NCBI RefSeq assembly: GCF_029852145.1
Contig: NC_079976.1
Location: forward strand, 13,067,104-13,131,103
DNA from: Microplitis mediator
Taxonomy: Eukaryota; Arthropoda; Insecta; Hymenoptera; Braconidae
DNA length: 64,000 nucleotides
Direction of reading: 5' to 3'
Position numbers and translations under genes: made by a program. The notes beneath the pieces are model-generated. The model was not told the DNA's origin. It saw only the letters and a list, made by a program, of their open reading frames with translations, and ran no database searches. How positions within the stretch are numbered: position 1 is the stretch's first letter; each line of letters starts with the position of its first letter. Positions 35,117 to 51,100 of this stretch are shown piece by piece.

Positions 35117-38100
35117 ATGTCAGATTAAAAAAAAAAAAGAAAAAAATTTACATATGTCAAAAAATGACACAAAGTACAGCTGATTGGCAAAAAATTAAGT
35201 GATAGTACTTTGCAAACTATCCGCCGCCATATACTTGTATGTTATTTAAATGAAAATAACAATTCATTTTAACGCCGGCTCGTACTAGTATGAGTTGTCG
35301 GCTGTTCATAAAGTACGCATACAAATGCTTACAATTTTATATGTTAACGTACAAAAGACAAAAACTACTAAACATAATGGCACATATTGAAAAAACTTAA
35401 GTTATGGTGGTAAACTTAAGAGCCAAAAATATAATATAAAAGACAACTATGTCAGATTAAGAAAAAAAAAAGGAAAAAATTTATAGATGTCAAAAAATGA
35501 CACAAAGTACAACTGATTGGCAAAAAATTAAGTGATAGTACTTTGCAAACTATCCGGCGCCATATACTTGTATGTTATTTGAATGAAAATAACAATTCAT
35601 TTTAACGCCGGCTCGTACTAGTATGAGTTGTCGGCTGTTCATAAAGTACGCATACAAATGCTTACAATTTTATATGTTAACGTACAAAAGACAAAAACTA
35701 CTAAACATAATGGCACATATTGAAAAAACTTGAGTTATGGTGATAAACTTAAGAGCCAAAAATATAATATAAAAGACAACTATGTCAGATTAAGAAAAAA
35801 AAAGGAAAAAATTTACATATGTCAAAAAATGACACAAAGTACAACTGATTGGCAAAAAATTAAGTGATAGTACTTTGTAAACTATCCGCCGCCATATACT
35901 TGTATGTTATTTGAATGAAAATAACAATTCATTTTAACGCTGGCTCGTACTAGTATGAGTTTTCGGCTGTTCATAAAGTACGCATACAAATGCTTACAAT
36001 TTTATATGTTAACGTACAAAAGACAAAAACTACTAAACATAATGGCACATATTGAAAAAACTTAAGTTATGGTGGTAAACTTAAGAGCCAAAAATATAAT
36101 GTAGAAGACTACCATGTCAGATTAAGAAAAAAAAGAAAAAATTTATAGATGTCAAAAAATGACACAAAGTACAACAAATTGGCAAAAAATTAAGTGATAG
36201 TACTTTGCAAAGTATCCGCCGCCATATACTTGTATGTCATTTGAATGAAAATAACAATTCATTTTAACGCCGGCTCGTACTAGTATGAGTTGTCGGCTGT
36301 TCATATAGTACGCATACAAGTGCTTACAATTTTATATGTTAACGTACAAAAGACCAAAACTACTAAACATAATGGCACATATTGAAAAAACTTAAGTTTC
36401 GGTGGTAAACTTAAGAGCCAAAAATATAATATAAAAGACAACTATGTCAGATTAAGAAAAAAAAAGGAAAAAATTTATAGATGTCAAAAAATAACACAAA
36501 GTACAACTGATTGGCAAAAAATTGAGTGATAGTACTTTGCAAAGTATCCGCCGCCATATACTTGTATGTTATTTGAATGGAAATAACAATTCATTTTAAC
36601 GCCGGCTCGTACTAGTATGAGTTGTCGGCTGTTCATAAAGTACGCATACAAATGCTTACAATTTTATATGTTAACGTACAAAAGACAAAAACTACTAAAC
36701 ATAATGGCACATATTGAAAAAACTTAAGTTATGGTGGTAATCTTAAGAGCCAAAAATATAATATAAAAGACAACTATGTCAGATTAAGAAAAAAAAAGGA
36801 AAAAATTTATAGATGTCAAAAAATGACACAAAGTACAACTGATTGGCAAAAAATTAAGTGATAGTACTTTGCAAACTATCCGCCGCCATATACTTGTATG
36901 TTATTTGAATGAAAATAACAATTCATTTTAACGCCGGCTCGTACTAGTATGAGTTGTCGGCTGTTCATAAAGTACGCATACAAATGCTTACAATTTTATA
37001 TGTTAACGTACAAAAGACAAAAACTACTAAACATAATGGCACATATTGAAAAAACTTAAGTTATGGTGGTAAACTTAAGAGCCAAAAATATAATGTAGAT
37101 GACTACCATGTCAGATCAAGAAAAAAAAAAAAAAAAAATTTATAGATGTCAAAAAATGACACAAAGTACAACTGTTTGGCAAAAAATTAAGTGATAGTAC
37201 TTTGTAAACTATCCGCCGCCACATACTTGTATGTTATTTGAATGAAAATAACAATTTATTTTAACGCCGGCTCGTACTAGTATGAGTTGTCGGCTGTTCA
37301 TAAAGTACGCATACAAATGCTTACAATTTTATATGTTAACGTACAAAAGACAAAAACTACTAAACATAATGGCACATATTGAAAAAACTTAAGTTATGGT
37401 GGTAAACTTAAGAGCCAAAAATATAATATAAAAGACAACTATGTCAGATTAAGAAAAAAAAAAGGAAAAAATTTATATATGTCAAAAAATGACACAAAGT
37501 ACAAGTGATTGGCAAAAAATTAAGTGATAGTACTTCGCAAAGTATCCGCCGCCATATACTTGTATGTTATTTGAATGAAAATAACAATTCATCTCAACGC
37601 CGGCTCGTACTAGTATGAGTTGTCGGCTGTTCATAAAGTACGCATACAAATGCTTACAATTTTATATGTTAACGTACAAAAGACAAAAACTACTCAACAT
37701 AATGGCACATATTGAAAAAACTTAAGTTATGGTGGTAATCTTAAGAGCCAAAAATATAATATAAAAGACAACTATGTCAGACTAAGAAAAAAAAAGGAAA
37801 AAATTTATATATGTCAAAAAATGACACAAAGTACAACTGATTGGCAAAAAATTGAGTGATAGTACTTTGCAAACTATCCGCCGCCATATACTTGTATGTT
37901 ATTTGAATGAAAATAACAATTCATTTTAACGCCGGCTCGTACTAGTATGAGTTGTCGGCTGTTCATAAAGTAAGCATACAAATGCTTACAATTTTATATG
38001 TTAACGTACAAAAGACAAACACTACTGAACATAATGGCACATATTGAAAAAACTTAAGTTATGGTGGTAAACTTAAGAGCCAAAAATATAATGTAGAAGA

Positions 38101-39692
38101 CTACCATGTCAGATTAAGAAAAAAAAGAAAAAATTTATAGATGTCAAAAAATGACACAAAGTACAACTGTTTGGCAAAAAATTAAGTGATAGTACTTTGT
38201 AAACTATCCGCCGCCACATACTTGTATGTTATTTGAATGAAAATAACAATTTATTTTAACGCCGGCTCGTACTAGTATGAGTTGTCGGCTGTTCATAAAG
38301 TACGCATACAAATGCTTACAATTTTATATGTTAACGTACAAAAGACAAAAACTACTAAACATAATGGCACATATTGAAAAAACTTAAGTTATGGTGGTAA
38401 ACTTAAGAGCCAAAAATATAATGTAGATGACTACCATGTCAGATCAAGAAAAAAAAAAAAAAAAATTTATAGATGTCAAAAAATGACACAAAGTACAACT
38501 GTTTGGCACAAAATTAAGTGATAGTACTTTGTAAACTATCCGCCGCCACATACTTGTATGTTATTTGAATGAAAATAACAATTTATTTTAACGCCGGCTC
38601 GTACTAGTATGAGTTGTCGGCTGTTCATAAAGTACGCATACAAATGCTTACAATTTTATATGTTAACGTACAAAAGACAAAAACTACTAAACATAATGGC
38701 ACATATTGAAAAAACTTAAGTTATGGTGGTAAACTTAAGAGCCAAAAATATAATATAAAAGACAACTATGTCAGATTAAGAAAAAAAAAAGGAAAAAATT
38801 TATATATGTCAAAAAATGACACAAAGTACAAGTGATTGGCAAAAAATTAAGTGATAGTACTTCGCAAAGTATCCGCCGCCATATACTTGTATGTTATTTG
38901 AATGAAAATAACAATTCATCTCAACGCCGGCTCGTACTAGTATGAGTTGTCGGCTGTTCATAAAGTACGCATACAAATGCTTACAATTTTATATGTTAAC
39001 GTACAAAAGACAAAAACTACTCAACATAATGGCACATATTGAAAAAACTTAAGTTATGGTGGTAATCTTAAGAGCCAAAAATATAATATAAAAGACAACT
39101 ATGTCAGACTAAGAAAAAAAAAGGAAAAAATTTATATATGTCAAAAAATGACACAAAGTACAACTGATTGGCAAAAAATTGAGTGATAGTACTTTGCAAA
39201 CTATCCGCCGCCATATACTTGTATGTTATTTGAATAAAAATAACAATTCATTTTAACGCCGGCTCGTACTAGTATGAGTTGTCGGCTGTTCATAAAGTAA
39301 GCATACAAATGCTTACAATTTTATATGTTAACGTACAAAAGACAAAAACTACTGAACATAATGGCACATATTGAAAAAACTTAAGTTATGGTGGTAAACT
39401 TAAGAGCCAAAAATATAATGTAGAAGACTACCATGTTAAATTAAGAAAAAAAAAAGAAAAAATTTATAGAAGTCAAAAAATGACACAAAGTACAAGTGAT
39501 TGGCAAAAATCAAAGTGAGAGTACTTTGCAAAGTACCCGCCGCCATATACTTGTATGTTATTTGAATGAAAATAACAATTCATTTTAACGCCGGCTCGTA
39601 CTAGTATGAGTTGTCGGCTGTTCATAAAGTAGGCATACAAATGCTTACAATTTTATATGTTAACGTACAAAAGATAAAAACTACTAAACATA
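35117..39692 (+). repeat. ~331-bp satellite, type B, first long higher-order unit
   Basis: With the preceding A-type cassette this makes a unit of 5,642 bp (34051 to 39693), about 17 monomers. It holds the uninterrupted counterpart of the transposon target (36743-36746). Sub-blocks within it are repeated: the CATCTCAACGCCGG variant occurs near 37590 and 38930, and the long-A-run variant near 37120 and 38450, indicating a nested duplication of about 1.3 kb. Confidence 0.85.
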
Positions 39693-42678
39693 ATGGCAAA
39701 AATTAAGAAAACTCAAGTTATGATGGTAAACTTAAGAGCTAAAAATATAATATAGAAGACAACCATGTCAGATTGAGAAAAAAAAAGGAAAAAACTTAAG
39801 TATGTCAAAAAATGACACAAAGTACAAGTGTTTGGCAAAAATCAAAGTGAGAGTACTTTGCAAAGTATCCGCCGCCATATACTAGTATGGTATCTGACGG
39901 AAAATAACGATTATTTTTAACGCTGGCTCGTACTAGTATGAGTAGTCGGCTGTTCAAAAAGTACGCATACAAATGCTTACAATTTTATATGTTAAAGTAC
40001 GAAAGACAAAAACTACTAAGGATAATGGCACATATTAAAAAAACTTAAGTTATGGTGGTTAACTTAAAAGTTAAAAATATAATATAGAAGACAACCATGT
40101 CAGATTAAGAAAAAAAAAGGAAAAAATTTATAATGTCAAAAAATGACACAAAGTACAAGTGATTGGCAAAAATCAAAGTGAGAGTACTTTGCAAAGTATC
40201 CGCCGCCATATACTAGTATGGTATCTGACGGAAAATAACGATTATTTTTAACGCTGGCTCGTACTAGTATGAGTAGTCGGCTGTTCAAAAAGTACGCATA
40301 CAAATGCTTACAATTTTATATGTTAAAGTACGAAAGACAAAAACTACTAAGGATAATGGCACATATTACAAAAACTTAAGTTATGGTGGTTAACTTAAAA
40401 GTTAAAAATATAATATAGAAGACAACCATGTCAGATTAAGAAAAAAAAAGGAAAAAATTTATAATGTCAAAAAATGACACAAAGTACAAGTGATTGGCAA
40501 AAATCAAAGTGAGAGTACTTTGCAAAGTACCCGCCGCCATATACTAGTATGGTATCTGACGAAAAATAACAATTCTTTTTAACGCTGGCTCTTACTAGTA
40601 TGAGTAGTTGGCTGTTTAAAAAGTACGCATACGAGTACTTACAATTTTATATGTTAAAGTACAAAAGACAAAAACTACCAAATATAATAGCAAATATTAA
40701 AAAAACTTAAGTTATGATGGTAAACTTAAGAGCCAAAAATATAATATAAAAGACAACTATGTCAGATTAAAAAAAAAAAAGAAAAAAATTTACATATGTC
40801 AAAAAATGACACAAAGTACAACTGATTGGCAAAAAATTAAGTGATAGTACTTTGCAAACTATCCGCCGCCATATACTTGTATGTTATTTAAATGAAAATT
40901 ACAATTCATTTTAACGCCGGCTCGTACTAGTATGAGTTGTCGGCTGTTCATAAAGTACGCATACAAATGCTTACAATTTTATATGTTAACGTACAAAAGA
41001 CAAAAACTACTAAACATAATGGCACATATTGAAAAAACTTAAGTTATGGTGGTAAACTTAAGAGCCAAAAATATAATATAAAAGACAACTATGTCAGATT
41101 AAGAAAAAAAAAAGGAAAAAATTTATAGATGTCAAAAAATGACACAAAGTACAACTGATTGGCAAAAAATTAAGTGATAGTACTTTGCAAACTATCCGGC
41201 GCCATATACTTGTATGTTATTTGAATGAAAATAACAATTCATTTTAACGCCGGCTCGTACTAGTATGAGTTGTCGGCTGTTCATAAAGTACGCATACAAA
41301 TGCTTACAATTTTATATGTTAACGTACAAAAGACAAAAACTACTAAACATAATGGCACATATTGAAAAAACTTGAGTTATGGTGGTAAACTTAAGAGCCA
41401 AAAATATAATATAAAAGACAACTATGTCAGATTAAGAAAAAAAAAGGAAAAAATTTACATATGTCAAAAAATGACACAAAGTACAACTGATTGGCAAAAA
41501 ATTAAGTGATAGTACTTTGTAAACTATCCGCCGCCATATACTTGTATGTTATTTGAATGAAAATAACAATTCATTTTAACGCTGGCTCGTACTAGTATGA
41601 GTTTTCGGCTGTTCATAAAGTACGCATACAAATGCTTACAATTTTATATGTTAACGTACAAAAGACAAAAACTACTAAACATAATGGCACATATTGAAAA
41701 AACTTAAGTTATGGTGGTAAACTTAAGAGCCAGAAATATAATGTAGAAGACTACCATGTCAGATTAAGAAAAAAAAGAAAAAATTTATAGATGTCAAAAA
41801 ATGACACAAAGTACAACAAATTGGCAAAAAATTAAGTGATAGTACTTTGCAAAGTATCCGCCGCCATATACTTGTATGTCATTTGAATGAAAATAACAAT
41901 TCATTTTAACGCCGGCTCGTACTAGTATGAGTTGTCGGCTGTTCATATAGTACGCATACAAGTGCTTACAATTTTATATGTTAACGTACAAAAGACCAAA
42001 ACTACTAAACATAATGGCACATATTGAAAAAACTTAAGTTTCGGTGGTAAACTTAAGAGCCAAAAATATAATATAAAAGACAACTATGTCAGATTAAGAA
42101 AAAAAAAAGGAAAAAATTTATAGATGTCAAAAAATAACACAAAGTACAACTGATTGGCAAAAAATTGAGTGATAGTACTTTGCAAAGTATCCGCCGCCAT
42201 ATACTTGTATGTTATTTGAATGAAAATAACAATTCATTTTAACGCCGGCTCGTACTAGTATGAGTTGTCGGCTGTTCATAAAGTAAGCATACAAATGCTT
42301 ACAATTTTATATGTTAACGTACAAAAGACAAAAACTACTGAACATAATGGCACATATTGAAAAAACTTAAGTTATGGTGGTAAACTTAAGAGCCAAAAAT
42401 ATAATGTAGAAGACTACCATGTTAAATTAAGAAAAAAAAAAGAAAAAATTTATAGAAGTCAAAAAATGACACAAAGTACAAGTGATTGGCAAAAATCAAA
42501 GTGAGAGTACTTTGCAAAGTACCCGCCGCCATATACTTGTATGTTATTTGAATGAAAATAACAATTCATTTTAACGCCGGCTCGTACTAGTATGAGTTGT
42601 CGGCTGTTCATAAAGTAGGCATACAAATGCTTACAATTTCATATGTTAACGTACAAAAGATAAAAACTACTAAACATA
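39693..42678 (+). repeat. 9-monomer higher-order repeat, copy 1 (2,986 bp)
   Basis: It begins at ATGGCAAAAATTAAGAAAAC with the A-type cassette and then B-type monomers. It shares private variants with the next copy at exactly 2,986 bp spacing, for example ACATATTACAAAAAC at 40361 and 43347, and GAAAATTACAATTC near 40893 and 43880. Average monomer length is 331.8 bp. Confidence 0.9.
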
Positions 42679-45664
42679 ATGGCAAAAATTAAGAAAACTC
42701 AAGTTATGATGGTAAACTTAAGAGCTAAAAATATAATATAGAAGACAACCATGTCAGATTGAGAAAAAAAAAGGAAAAAACTTAAGTATGTCAAAAAATG
42801 ACACAAAGTACAAGTGTTTGGCAAAAATCAAAGTGAGAGTACTTTGCAAAGTATCCGCCGCCATATACTAGTATGGTATCTGACGGAAAATAACGATTAT
42901 TTTTAACGCTGGCTCGTACTAGTATGAGTAGTCGGCTGTTCAAAAAGTACGCATACAAATGCTTACAATTTTATATGTTAAAGTACGAAAGACAAAAACT
43001 ACTAAGGATAATGGCACATATTAAAAAAACTTAAGTTATGGTGGTTAACTTAAAAGTTAAAAATATAATATAGAAGACAACCATGTCAGATTAAGAAAAA
43101 AAAAGGAAAAAATTTATAATGTCAAAAAATGACACAAAGTACAAGTGATTGGCAAAAATCAAAGTGAGAGTACTTTGCAAAGTATCCGCCGCCATATACT
43201 AGTATGGTATCTGACGGAAAATAACGATTATTTTTAACGCTGGCTCGTACTAGTATGAGTAGTCGGCTGTTCAAAAAGTACGCATACAAATGCTTACAAT
43301 TTTATATGTTAAAGTACGAAAGACAAAAACTACTAAGGATAATGGCACATATTACAAAAACTTAAGTTATGGTGGTTAACTTAAAAGTTAAAAATATAAT
43401 ATAGAAGACAACCATGTCAGATTAAGAAAAAAAAAGGAAAAAATTTATAATGTCAAAAAATGACACAAAGTACAAGTGATTGGCAAAAATCAAAGTGAGA
43501 GTACTTTGCAAAGTACCCGCCGCCATATACTAGTATGGTATCTGACGAAAAATAACAATTCTTTTTAACGCTGGCTCTTACTAGTATGAGTAGTTGGCTG
43601 TTTAAAAAGTACGCATACGAGTACTTACAATTTTATATGTTAAAGTACAAAAGACAAAAACTACCAAATATAATAGCAAATATTAAAAAAACTTAAGTTA
43701 TGATGGTAAACTTAAGAGCCAAAAATATAATATAAAAGACAACTATGTCAGATTAAAAAAAAAAAAGAAAAAAATTTACATATGTCAAAAAATGACACAA
43801 AGTACAACTGATTGGCAAAAAATTAAGTGATAGTACTTTGCAAACTATCCGCCGCCATATACTTGTATGTTATTTAAATGAAAATTACAATTCATTTTAA
43901 CGCCGGCTCGTACTAGTATGAGTTGTCGGCTGTTCATAAAGTACGCATACAAATGCTTACAATTTTATATGTTAACGTACAAAAGACAAAAACTACTAAA
44001 CATAATGGCACATATTGAAAAAACTTAAGTTATGGTGGTAAACTTAAGAGCCAAAAATATAATATAAAAGACAACTATGTCAGATTAAGAAAAAAAAAAG
44101 GAAAAAATTTATAGATGTCAAAAAATGACACAAAGTACAACTGATTGGCAAAAAATTAAGTGATAGTACTTTGCAAACTATCCGGCGCCATATACTTGTA
44201 TGTTATTTGAATGAAAATAACAATTCATTTTAACGCCGGCTCGTACTAGTATGAGTTGTCGGCTGTTCATAAAGTACGCATACAAATGCTTACAATTTTA
44301 TATGTTAACGTACAAAAGACAAAAACTACTAAACATAATGGCACATATTGAAAAAACTTGAGTTATGGTGGTAAACTTAAGAGCCAAAAATATAATATAA
44401 AAGACAACTATGTCAGATTAAGAAAAAAAAAGGAAAAAATTTACATATGTCAAAAAATGACACAAAGTACAACTGATTGGCAAAAAATTAAGTGATAGTA
44501 CTTTGTAAACTATCCGCCGCCATATACTTGTATGTTATTTGAATGAAAATAACAATTCATTTTAACGCTGGCTCGTACTAGTATGAGTTTTCGGCTGTTC
44601 ATAAAGTACGCATACAAATGCTTACAATTTTATATGTTAACGTACAAAAGACAAAAACTACTAAACATAATGGCACATATTGAAAAAACTTAAGTTATGG
44701 TGGTAAACTTAAGAGCCAGAAATATAATGTAGAAGACTACCATGTCAGATTAAGAAAAAAAAGAAAAAATTTATAGATGTCAAAAAATGACACAAAGTAC
44801 AACAAATTGGCAAAAAATTAAGTGATAGTACTTTGCAAAGTATCCGCCGCCATATACTTGTATGTCATTTGAATGAAAATAACAATTCATTTTAACGCCG
44901 GCTCGTACTAGTATGAGTTGTCGGCTGTTCATATAGTACGCATACAAGTGCTTACAATTTTATATGTTAACGTACAAAAGACCAAAACTACTAAACATAA
45001 TGGCACATATTGAAAAAACTTAAGTTTCGGTGGTAAACTTAAGAGCCAAAAATATAATATAAAAGACAACTATGTCAGATTAAGAAAAAAAAAAGGAAAA
45101 AATTTATAGATGTCAAAAAATAACACAAAGTACAACTGATTGGCAAAAAATTGAGTGATAGTACTTTGCAAAGTATCCGCCGCCATATACTTGTATGTTA
45201 TTTGAATGAAAATAACAATTCATTTTAACGCCGGCTCGTACTAGTATGAGTTGTCGGCTGTTCATAAAGTAAGCATACAAATGCTTACAATTTTATATGT
45301 TAACGTACAAAAGACAAAAACTACTGAACATAATGGCACATATTGAAAAAACTTAAGTTATGGTGGTAAACTTAAGAGCCAAAAATATAATGTAGAAGAC
45401 TACCATGTTAAATTAAGAAAAAAAAAAGAAAAAATTTATAGAAGTCAAAAAATGACACAAAGTACAAGTGATTGGCAAAAATCAAAGTGAGAGTACTTTG
45501 CAAAGTACCCGCCGCCATATACTTGTATGTTATTTGAATGAAAATAACAATTCATTTTAACGCCGGCTCGTACTAGTATGAGTTGTCGGCTGTTCATAAA
45601 GTAGGCATACAAATGCTTACAATTTCATATGTTAACGTACAAAAGATAAAAACTACTAAACATA
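42679..45664 (+). repeat. 9-monomer higher-order repeat, copy 2 (2,986 bp)
   Basis: It has the same length and monomer order as 39693-42678 and carries the same private variants. The equal length, including A-run lengths, indicates a very recent tandem duplication or gene conversion. Confidence 0.9.
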
Positions 45665-48190
45665 ATGGCAAAAATTAAGAAAACTCAAGTTATGATGGTA
45701 AACTTAAGAGCTAAAAATATAATATAGAAGACAACCATGTCAGATTGAGAAAAAAAAAGGAAAAAACTTAAGTATGTCAAAAAATGACACAAAGTACAAG
45801 TGTTTGGCAAAAATCAAAGTGAGAGTACTTTGCAAAGTATCCGCCGCCATATACTAGTATGGTATCTGACGGAAAATAACGATTATTTTTAACGCTGGCT
45901 CGTACTAGTATGAGTAGTCGGCTGTTCAAAAAGTACGCATACAAATGCTTACAATTTTATATGTTAAAGTACGAAAGACAAAAACTACTAAGGATAATGG
46001 CACATATTAAAAAAACTTAAGTTATGGTGGTTAACTTAAAAGTTAAAAATATAATATAGAAGACAACCATGTCAGATTAAGAAAAAAAAAGGAAAAAATT
46101 TATAATGTCAAAAAATGACACAAAGTACAAGTGATTGGCAAAAATCAAAGTGAGAGTACTTTGCAAAGTATCCGCCGCCATATACTAGTATGGTATCTGA
46201 CGGAAAATAACGATTATTTTTAACGCTGGCTCGTACTAGTATGAGTAGTCGGCTGTTCAAAAAGTACGCATACAAATGCTTACAATTTTATATGTTAAAG
46301 TACGAAAGACAAAAACTACTAAGGATAATGGCACATATTAAAAAAACTTAAGTTATGGTGGTTAACTTAAAAGTTAAAAATATAATATAGAAGACAACCA
46401 TGTCAGATTAAGAAAAAAAAAGGAAAAAATTTATAATGTCAAAAAATGACACAAAGTACAAGTGATTGGCAAAAATCAAAGTGAGAGTACTTTGCAAAGT
46501 ACCCGCCGCCATATACTAGTATGGTATCTGACGCAAAATAACAATTCTTTTTAACGCTGGCTCTTACTAGTATGAGTAGTTGGCTGTTTAAAAAGTACGC
46601 ATACGAGTACTTACAATTTTATATGTTAAAGTACAAAAGACAAAAACTACCAAATATAATAGCAAATATTAAAAAAACTTAAGTTATGATGGTAAACTTA
46701 AGAGCCAAAAATATAATATAAAAGACAACTATGTCAGATTAAAAAAAAAAAAGAAAAAAATTTACATATGTCAAAAAATGACACAAAGTACAACTGATTG
46801 GCAAAAAATTAAGTGATAGTACTTTGCAAACTATCCGCCGCCATATACTTGTATGTTATTTAAATGAAAATAACAATTCATTTTAACGCCGGCTCGTACT
46901 AGTATGAGTTGTCGGCTGTTCATAAAGTACGCATACAAATGCTTACAATTTTATATGTTAACGTACAAAAGACAAAAACTACTAAACATAATGGCACATA
47001 TTGAAAAAACTTAAGTTATGGTGGTAAACTTAAGAGCCAAAAATATAATATAAAAGACAACTATGTCAGATTAAGAAAAAAAAAAGGAAAAAATTTATAG
47101 ATGTCAAAAAATGACACAAAGTACAACTGATTGGCAAAAAATTAAGTGATAGTACTTTGCAAACTATCCGGCGCCATATACTTGTATGTTATTTGAATGA
47201 AAATAACAATTCATTTTAACGCCGGCTCGTACTAGTATGAGTTGTCGGCTGTTCATAAAGTACGCATACAAATGCATACAATTTTATATGTTAACGTACA
47301 AAAGACAAAAACTACTAAACATAATGGCACATATTGAAAAAACTTGAGTTATGGTGGTAAACTTAAGAGCCAAAAATATAATATAAAAGACAACTATGTC
47401 AGATTAAGAAAAAAAAAGGAAAAAATTTACATATGTCAAAAAATGACACAAAGTACAACTGATTGGCAAAAAATTAAGTGATAGTACTTTGTAAACTATC
47501 CGCCGCCATATACTTGTATGTTATTTGAATGAAAATAACAATTCATTTTAACGCTGGCTCGTACTAGTATGAGTTTTCGGCTGTTCATAAAGTACGCATA
47601 CAAATGCTTACAATTTTATATGTTAACGTACAAAAGACAAAAACTACTAAACATAATGGCACATATTGAAAAAACTTAAGTTATGGTGGTAAACTTAAGA
47701 GCCAGAAATATAATGTAGAAGACTACCATGTCAGATTAAGAAAAAAAAGAAAAAATTTATAGATGTCAAAAAATGACACAAAGTACAACAAATTGGCAAA
47801 AAATTAAGTGATAGTACTTTGCAAAGTATCCGCCGCCATATACTTGTATGTCATTTGAATGAAAATAACAATTCATTTTAACGCCGGCTCGTACTAGTAT
47901 GAGTTGTCGGCTGTTCATATAGTACGCATACAAGTGCTTACAATTTTATATGTTAACGTACAAAAGACCAAAACTACTAAACATAATGGCACATATTGAA
48001 AAAACTTAAGTTTCGGTGGTAAACTTAAGAGCCAAAAATATAATATAAAAGACAACTATGTCAGATTAAGAAAAAAAAAAGGAAAAAATTTATAGATGTC
48101 AAAAAATAACACAAAGTACAACTGATTGGCAAAAAATTGAGTGATAGTACTTTGCAAAGTATCCGCCGCCATATACTTGTATGTTATTTG
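45665..48190 (+). repeat. Higher-order repeat, third partial copy
   Basis: It follows the same order as the two preceding units for about 2.5 kb but lacks their private variants (ACATATTAAAAAAAC and GAAAATAACAATTC here). Near 48190 it switches to the order seen at about 36570 onward (TTTGAATGGAAATAACAATT). This is a recombination-type junction between two kinds of unit. Confidence 0.8.
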
Positions 48191-51100
48191 AATGGAAATA
48201 ACAATTCATTTTAACGCCGGCTCGTACTAGTATGAGTTGTCGGCTGTTCATAAAGTACGCATACAAATGCTTACAATTTTATATGTTAACGTACAAAAGA
48301 CAAAAACTACTAAACATAATGGCACATATTGAAAAAACTTAAGTTATGGTGGTAATCTTAAGAGCCAAAAATATAATATAAAAGACAACTATGTCAGATT
48401 AAGAAAAAAAAAGGAAAAAATTTATAGATGTCAAAAAATGACACAAAGTACAACTGATTGGCAAAAAATTGAGTGATAGTACTTTGCAAACTATCCGCCG
48501 CCATATACTTGTATGTTATTTGAATGAAAATAACAATTCATTTTAACGCCGGCTCGTACTAGTATGAGTTGTCGGCTGTTCATAAAGTACGCATACAAAT
48601 GCTTACAATTTTATATGTTAACGTACAAAAGACAAAAACTACTAAACATAATGGCACATATTGAAAAAACTTAAGTTATGGTGGTAAACTTAAGAGCCAA
48701 AAATATAATGTAGATGACTACCATGTCAGATCAAGAAAAAAAAAAAAAAAAAATTTATAAATGTCAAAAAATGACACAAAGTACAACTGTTTGGCAAAAA
48801 ATTAAGTGATAGTACTTTGTAAACTATCCGCCGCCACATACTTGTATGTTATTTGAATGAAAATAACAATTTATTTTAACGCCGGCTCGTACTAGTATGA
48901 GTTGTCGGCTGTTCATAAAGTACGCATACAAATGCTTACAATTTTATATGTTAACGTACAAAAGACAAAAACTACTAAACATAATGGCACATATTGAAAA
49001 AACTTAAGTTATGGTGGTAAACTTAAGAGCCAAAAATATAATATAAAAGACAACTATGTCAGATTAAGAAAAAAAAAAGGAAAAAATTTATATATGTCAA
49101 AAAATGACACAAAGTACAAGTGATTGGCAAAAAATTAAGTGATAGTACTTCGCAAAGTATCCGCCGCCATATACTTGTATGTTATTTGAATGAAAATAAC
49201 AATTCATCTCAACGCCGGCTCGTACTAGTATGAGTTGTCGGCTGTTCATAAAGTACGCATACAAATGCTTACAATTTTATATGTTAACGTACAAAAGACA
49301 AAAACTACTCAACATAATGGCACATATTGAAAAAACTTAAGTTATGGTGGTAATCTTAAGAGCCAAAAATATAATATAAAAGACAACTATGTCAGACTAA
49401 GAAAAAAAAAGGAAAAAATTTATATATGTCAAAAAATGACACAAAGTACAACTGATTGGCAAAAAATTGAGTGATAGTACTTTGCAAACTATCCGCCGCC
49501 ATATACTTGTATGTTATTTGAATGAAAATAACAATTCATTTTAACGCCGGCTCGTACTAGTATGAGTTGTCGGCTGTTCATAAAGTAAGCATACAAATGC
49601 TTACAATTTTATATGTTAACGTACAAAAGACAAAAACTACTGAACATAATGGCACATATTGAAAAAACTTAAGTTATGGTGGTAAACTTAAGAGCCAAAA
49701 ATATAATGTAGAAGACTACCATGTTAAATTAAGAAAAAAAAAAGAAAAAATTTATAGAAGTCAAAAAATGACACAAAGTACAACTGTTTGGCAAAAAATC
49801 AAAGTGAGAGTACTTTGCAAAGTACCCGCCGCCATATACTTGTATGTTATTTGAATGAAAATAACAATTCATTTTAACGCCGGCTCGTACTAGTATGAGT
49901 TGTCGGCTGTTCATAAAGTACGCATACAAATGCTTACAATTTTATATGTTAACGTACAAAAGACAAAAACTACTAAACATAATGGCACATATTGAAAAAA
50001 CTTGAGTTATGGTGGTAAACTTAAGAGCCAAAAATATAATATAAAAGACAACTATGTCAGATTAAGAAAAAAAAAGGAAAAAATTTACATATGTCAAAAA
50101 ATGACACAAAGTACAACTGATTGGCAAAAAATTAAGTGATAGTACTTTGTAAACTATCCGCCGCCATATACTTGTATGTTATTTGAATGAAAATAACAAT
50201 TCATTTTAACGCTGGCTCGTACTAGTATGAGTTTTCGGCTGTTCATAAAGTACGCATACAAATGCTTACAATTTTATATGTTAACGTACAAAAGACAAAA
50301 ACTACTAAACATAATGGCACATATTGAAAAAACTTAAGTTATGGTGGTAAACTTAAGAGCCAAAAATATAATGTAGAAGACTACCATGTCAGATTAAGAA
50401 AAAAAAGAAAAAATTTATAGATGTCAAAAAATGACACAAAGTACAACAAATTGGCAAAAAATTAAGTGATAGTACTTTGCAAAGTATCCGCCGCCATATA
50501 CTTGTATGTCATTTGAATGAAAATAACAATTCATTTTAACGCCGGCTCGTACTAGTATGAGTTGTCGGCTGTTCATATAGTACGCATACAAGTGCTTACA
50601 ATTTTATATGTTAACGTACAAAAGACCAAAACTACTAAACATAATGGCACATATTGAAAAAACTTAAGTTTCGGTGGTAAACTTAAGAGCCAAAAATATA
50701 ATATAAAAGACAACTATGTCAGATTAAGAAAAAAAAAGGAAAAAATTTATAGATGTCAAAAAATAACACAAAGTACAACTGATTGGCAAAAAATTGAGTG
50801 ATAGTACTTTGCAAAGTATCCGCCGCCATATACTTGTATGTTATTTGAATGGAAATAACAATTCATTTTAACGCCGGCTCGTACTAGTATGAGTTGTCGG
50901 CTGTTCATAAAGTACGCATACAAATGCTTACAATTTTATATGTTAACGTACAAAAGACAAAAACTACTAAACATAATGGCACATATTGAAAAAACTTAAG
51001 TTATGGTGGTAATCTTAAGAGCCAAAAATATAATATAAAAGACAACTATGTCAGATTAAGAAAAAAAAAGGAAAAAATTTATAGATGTCAAAAAATGACA

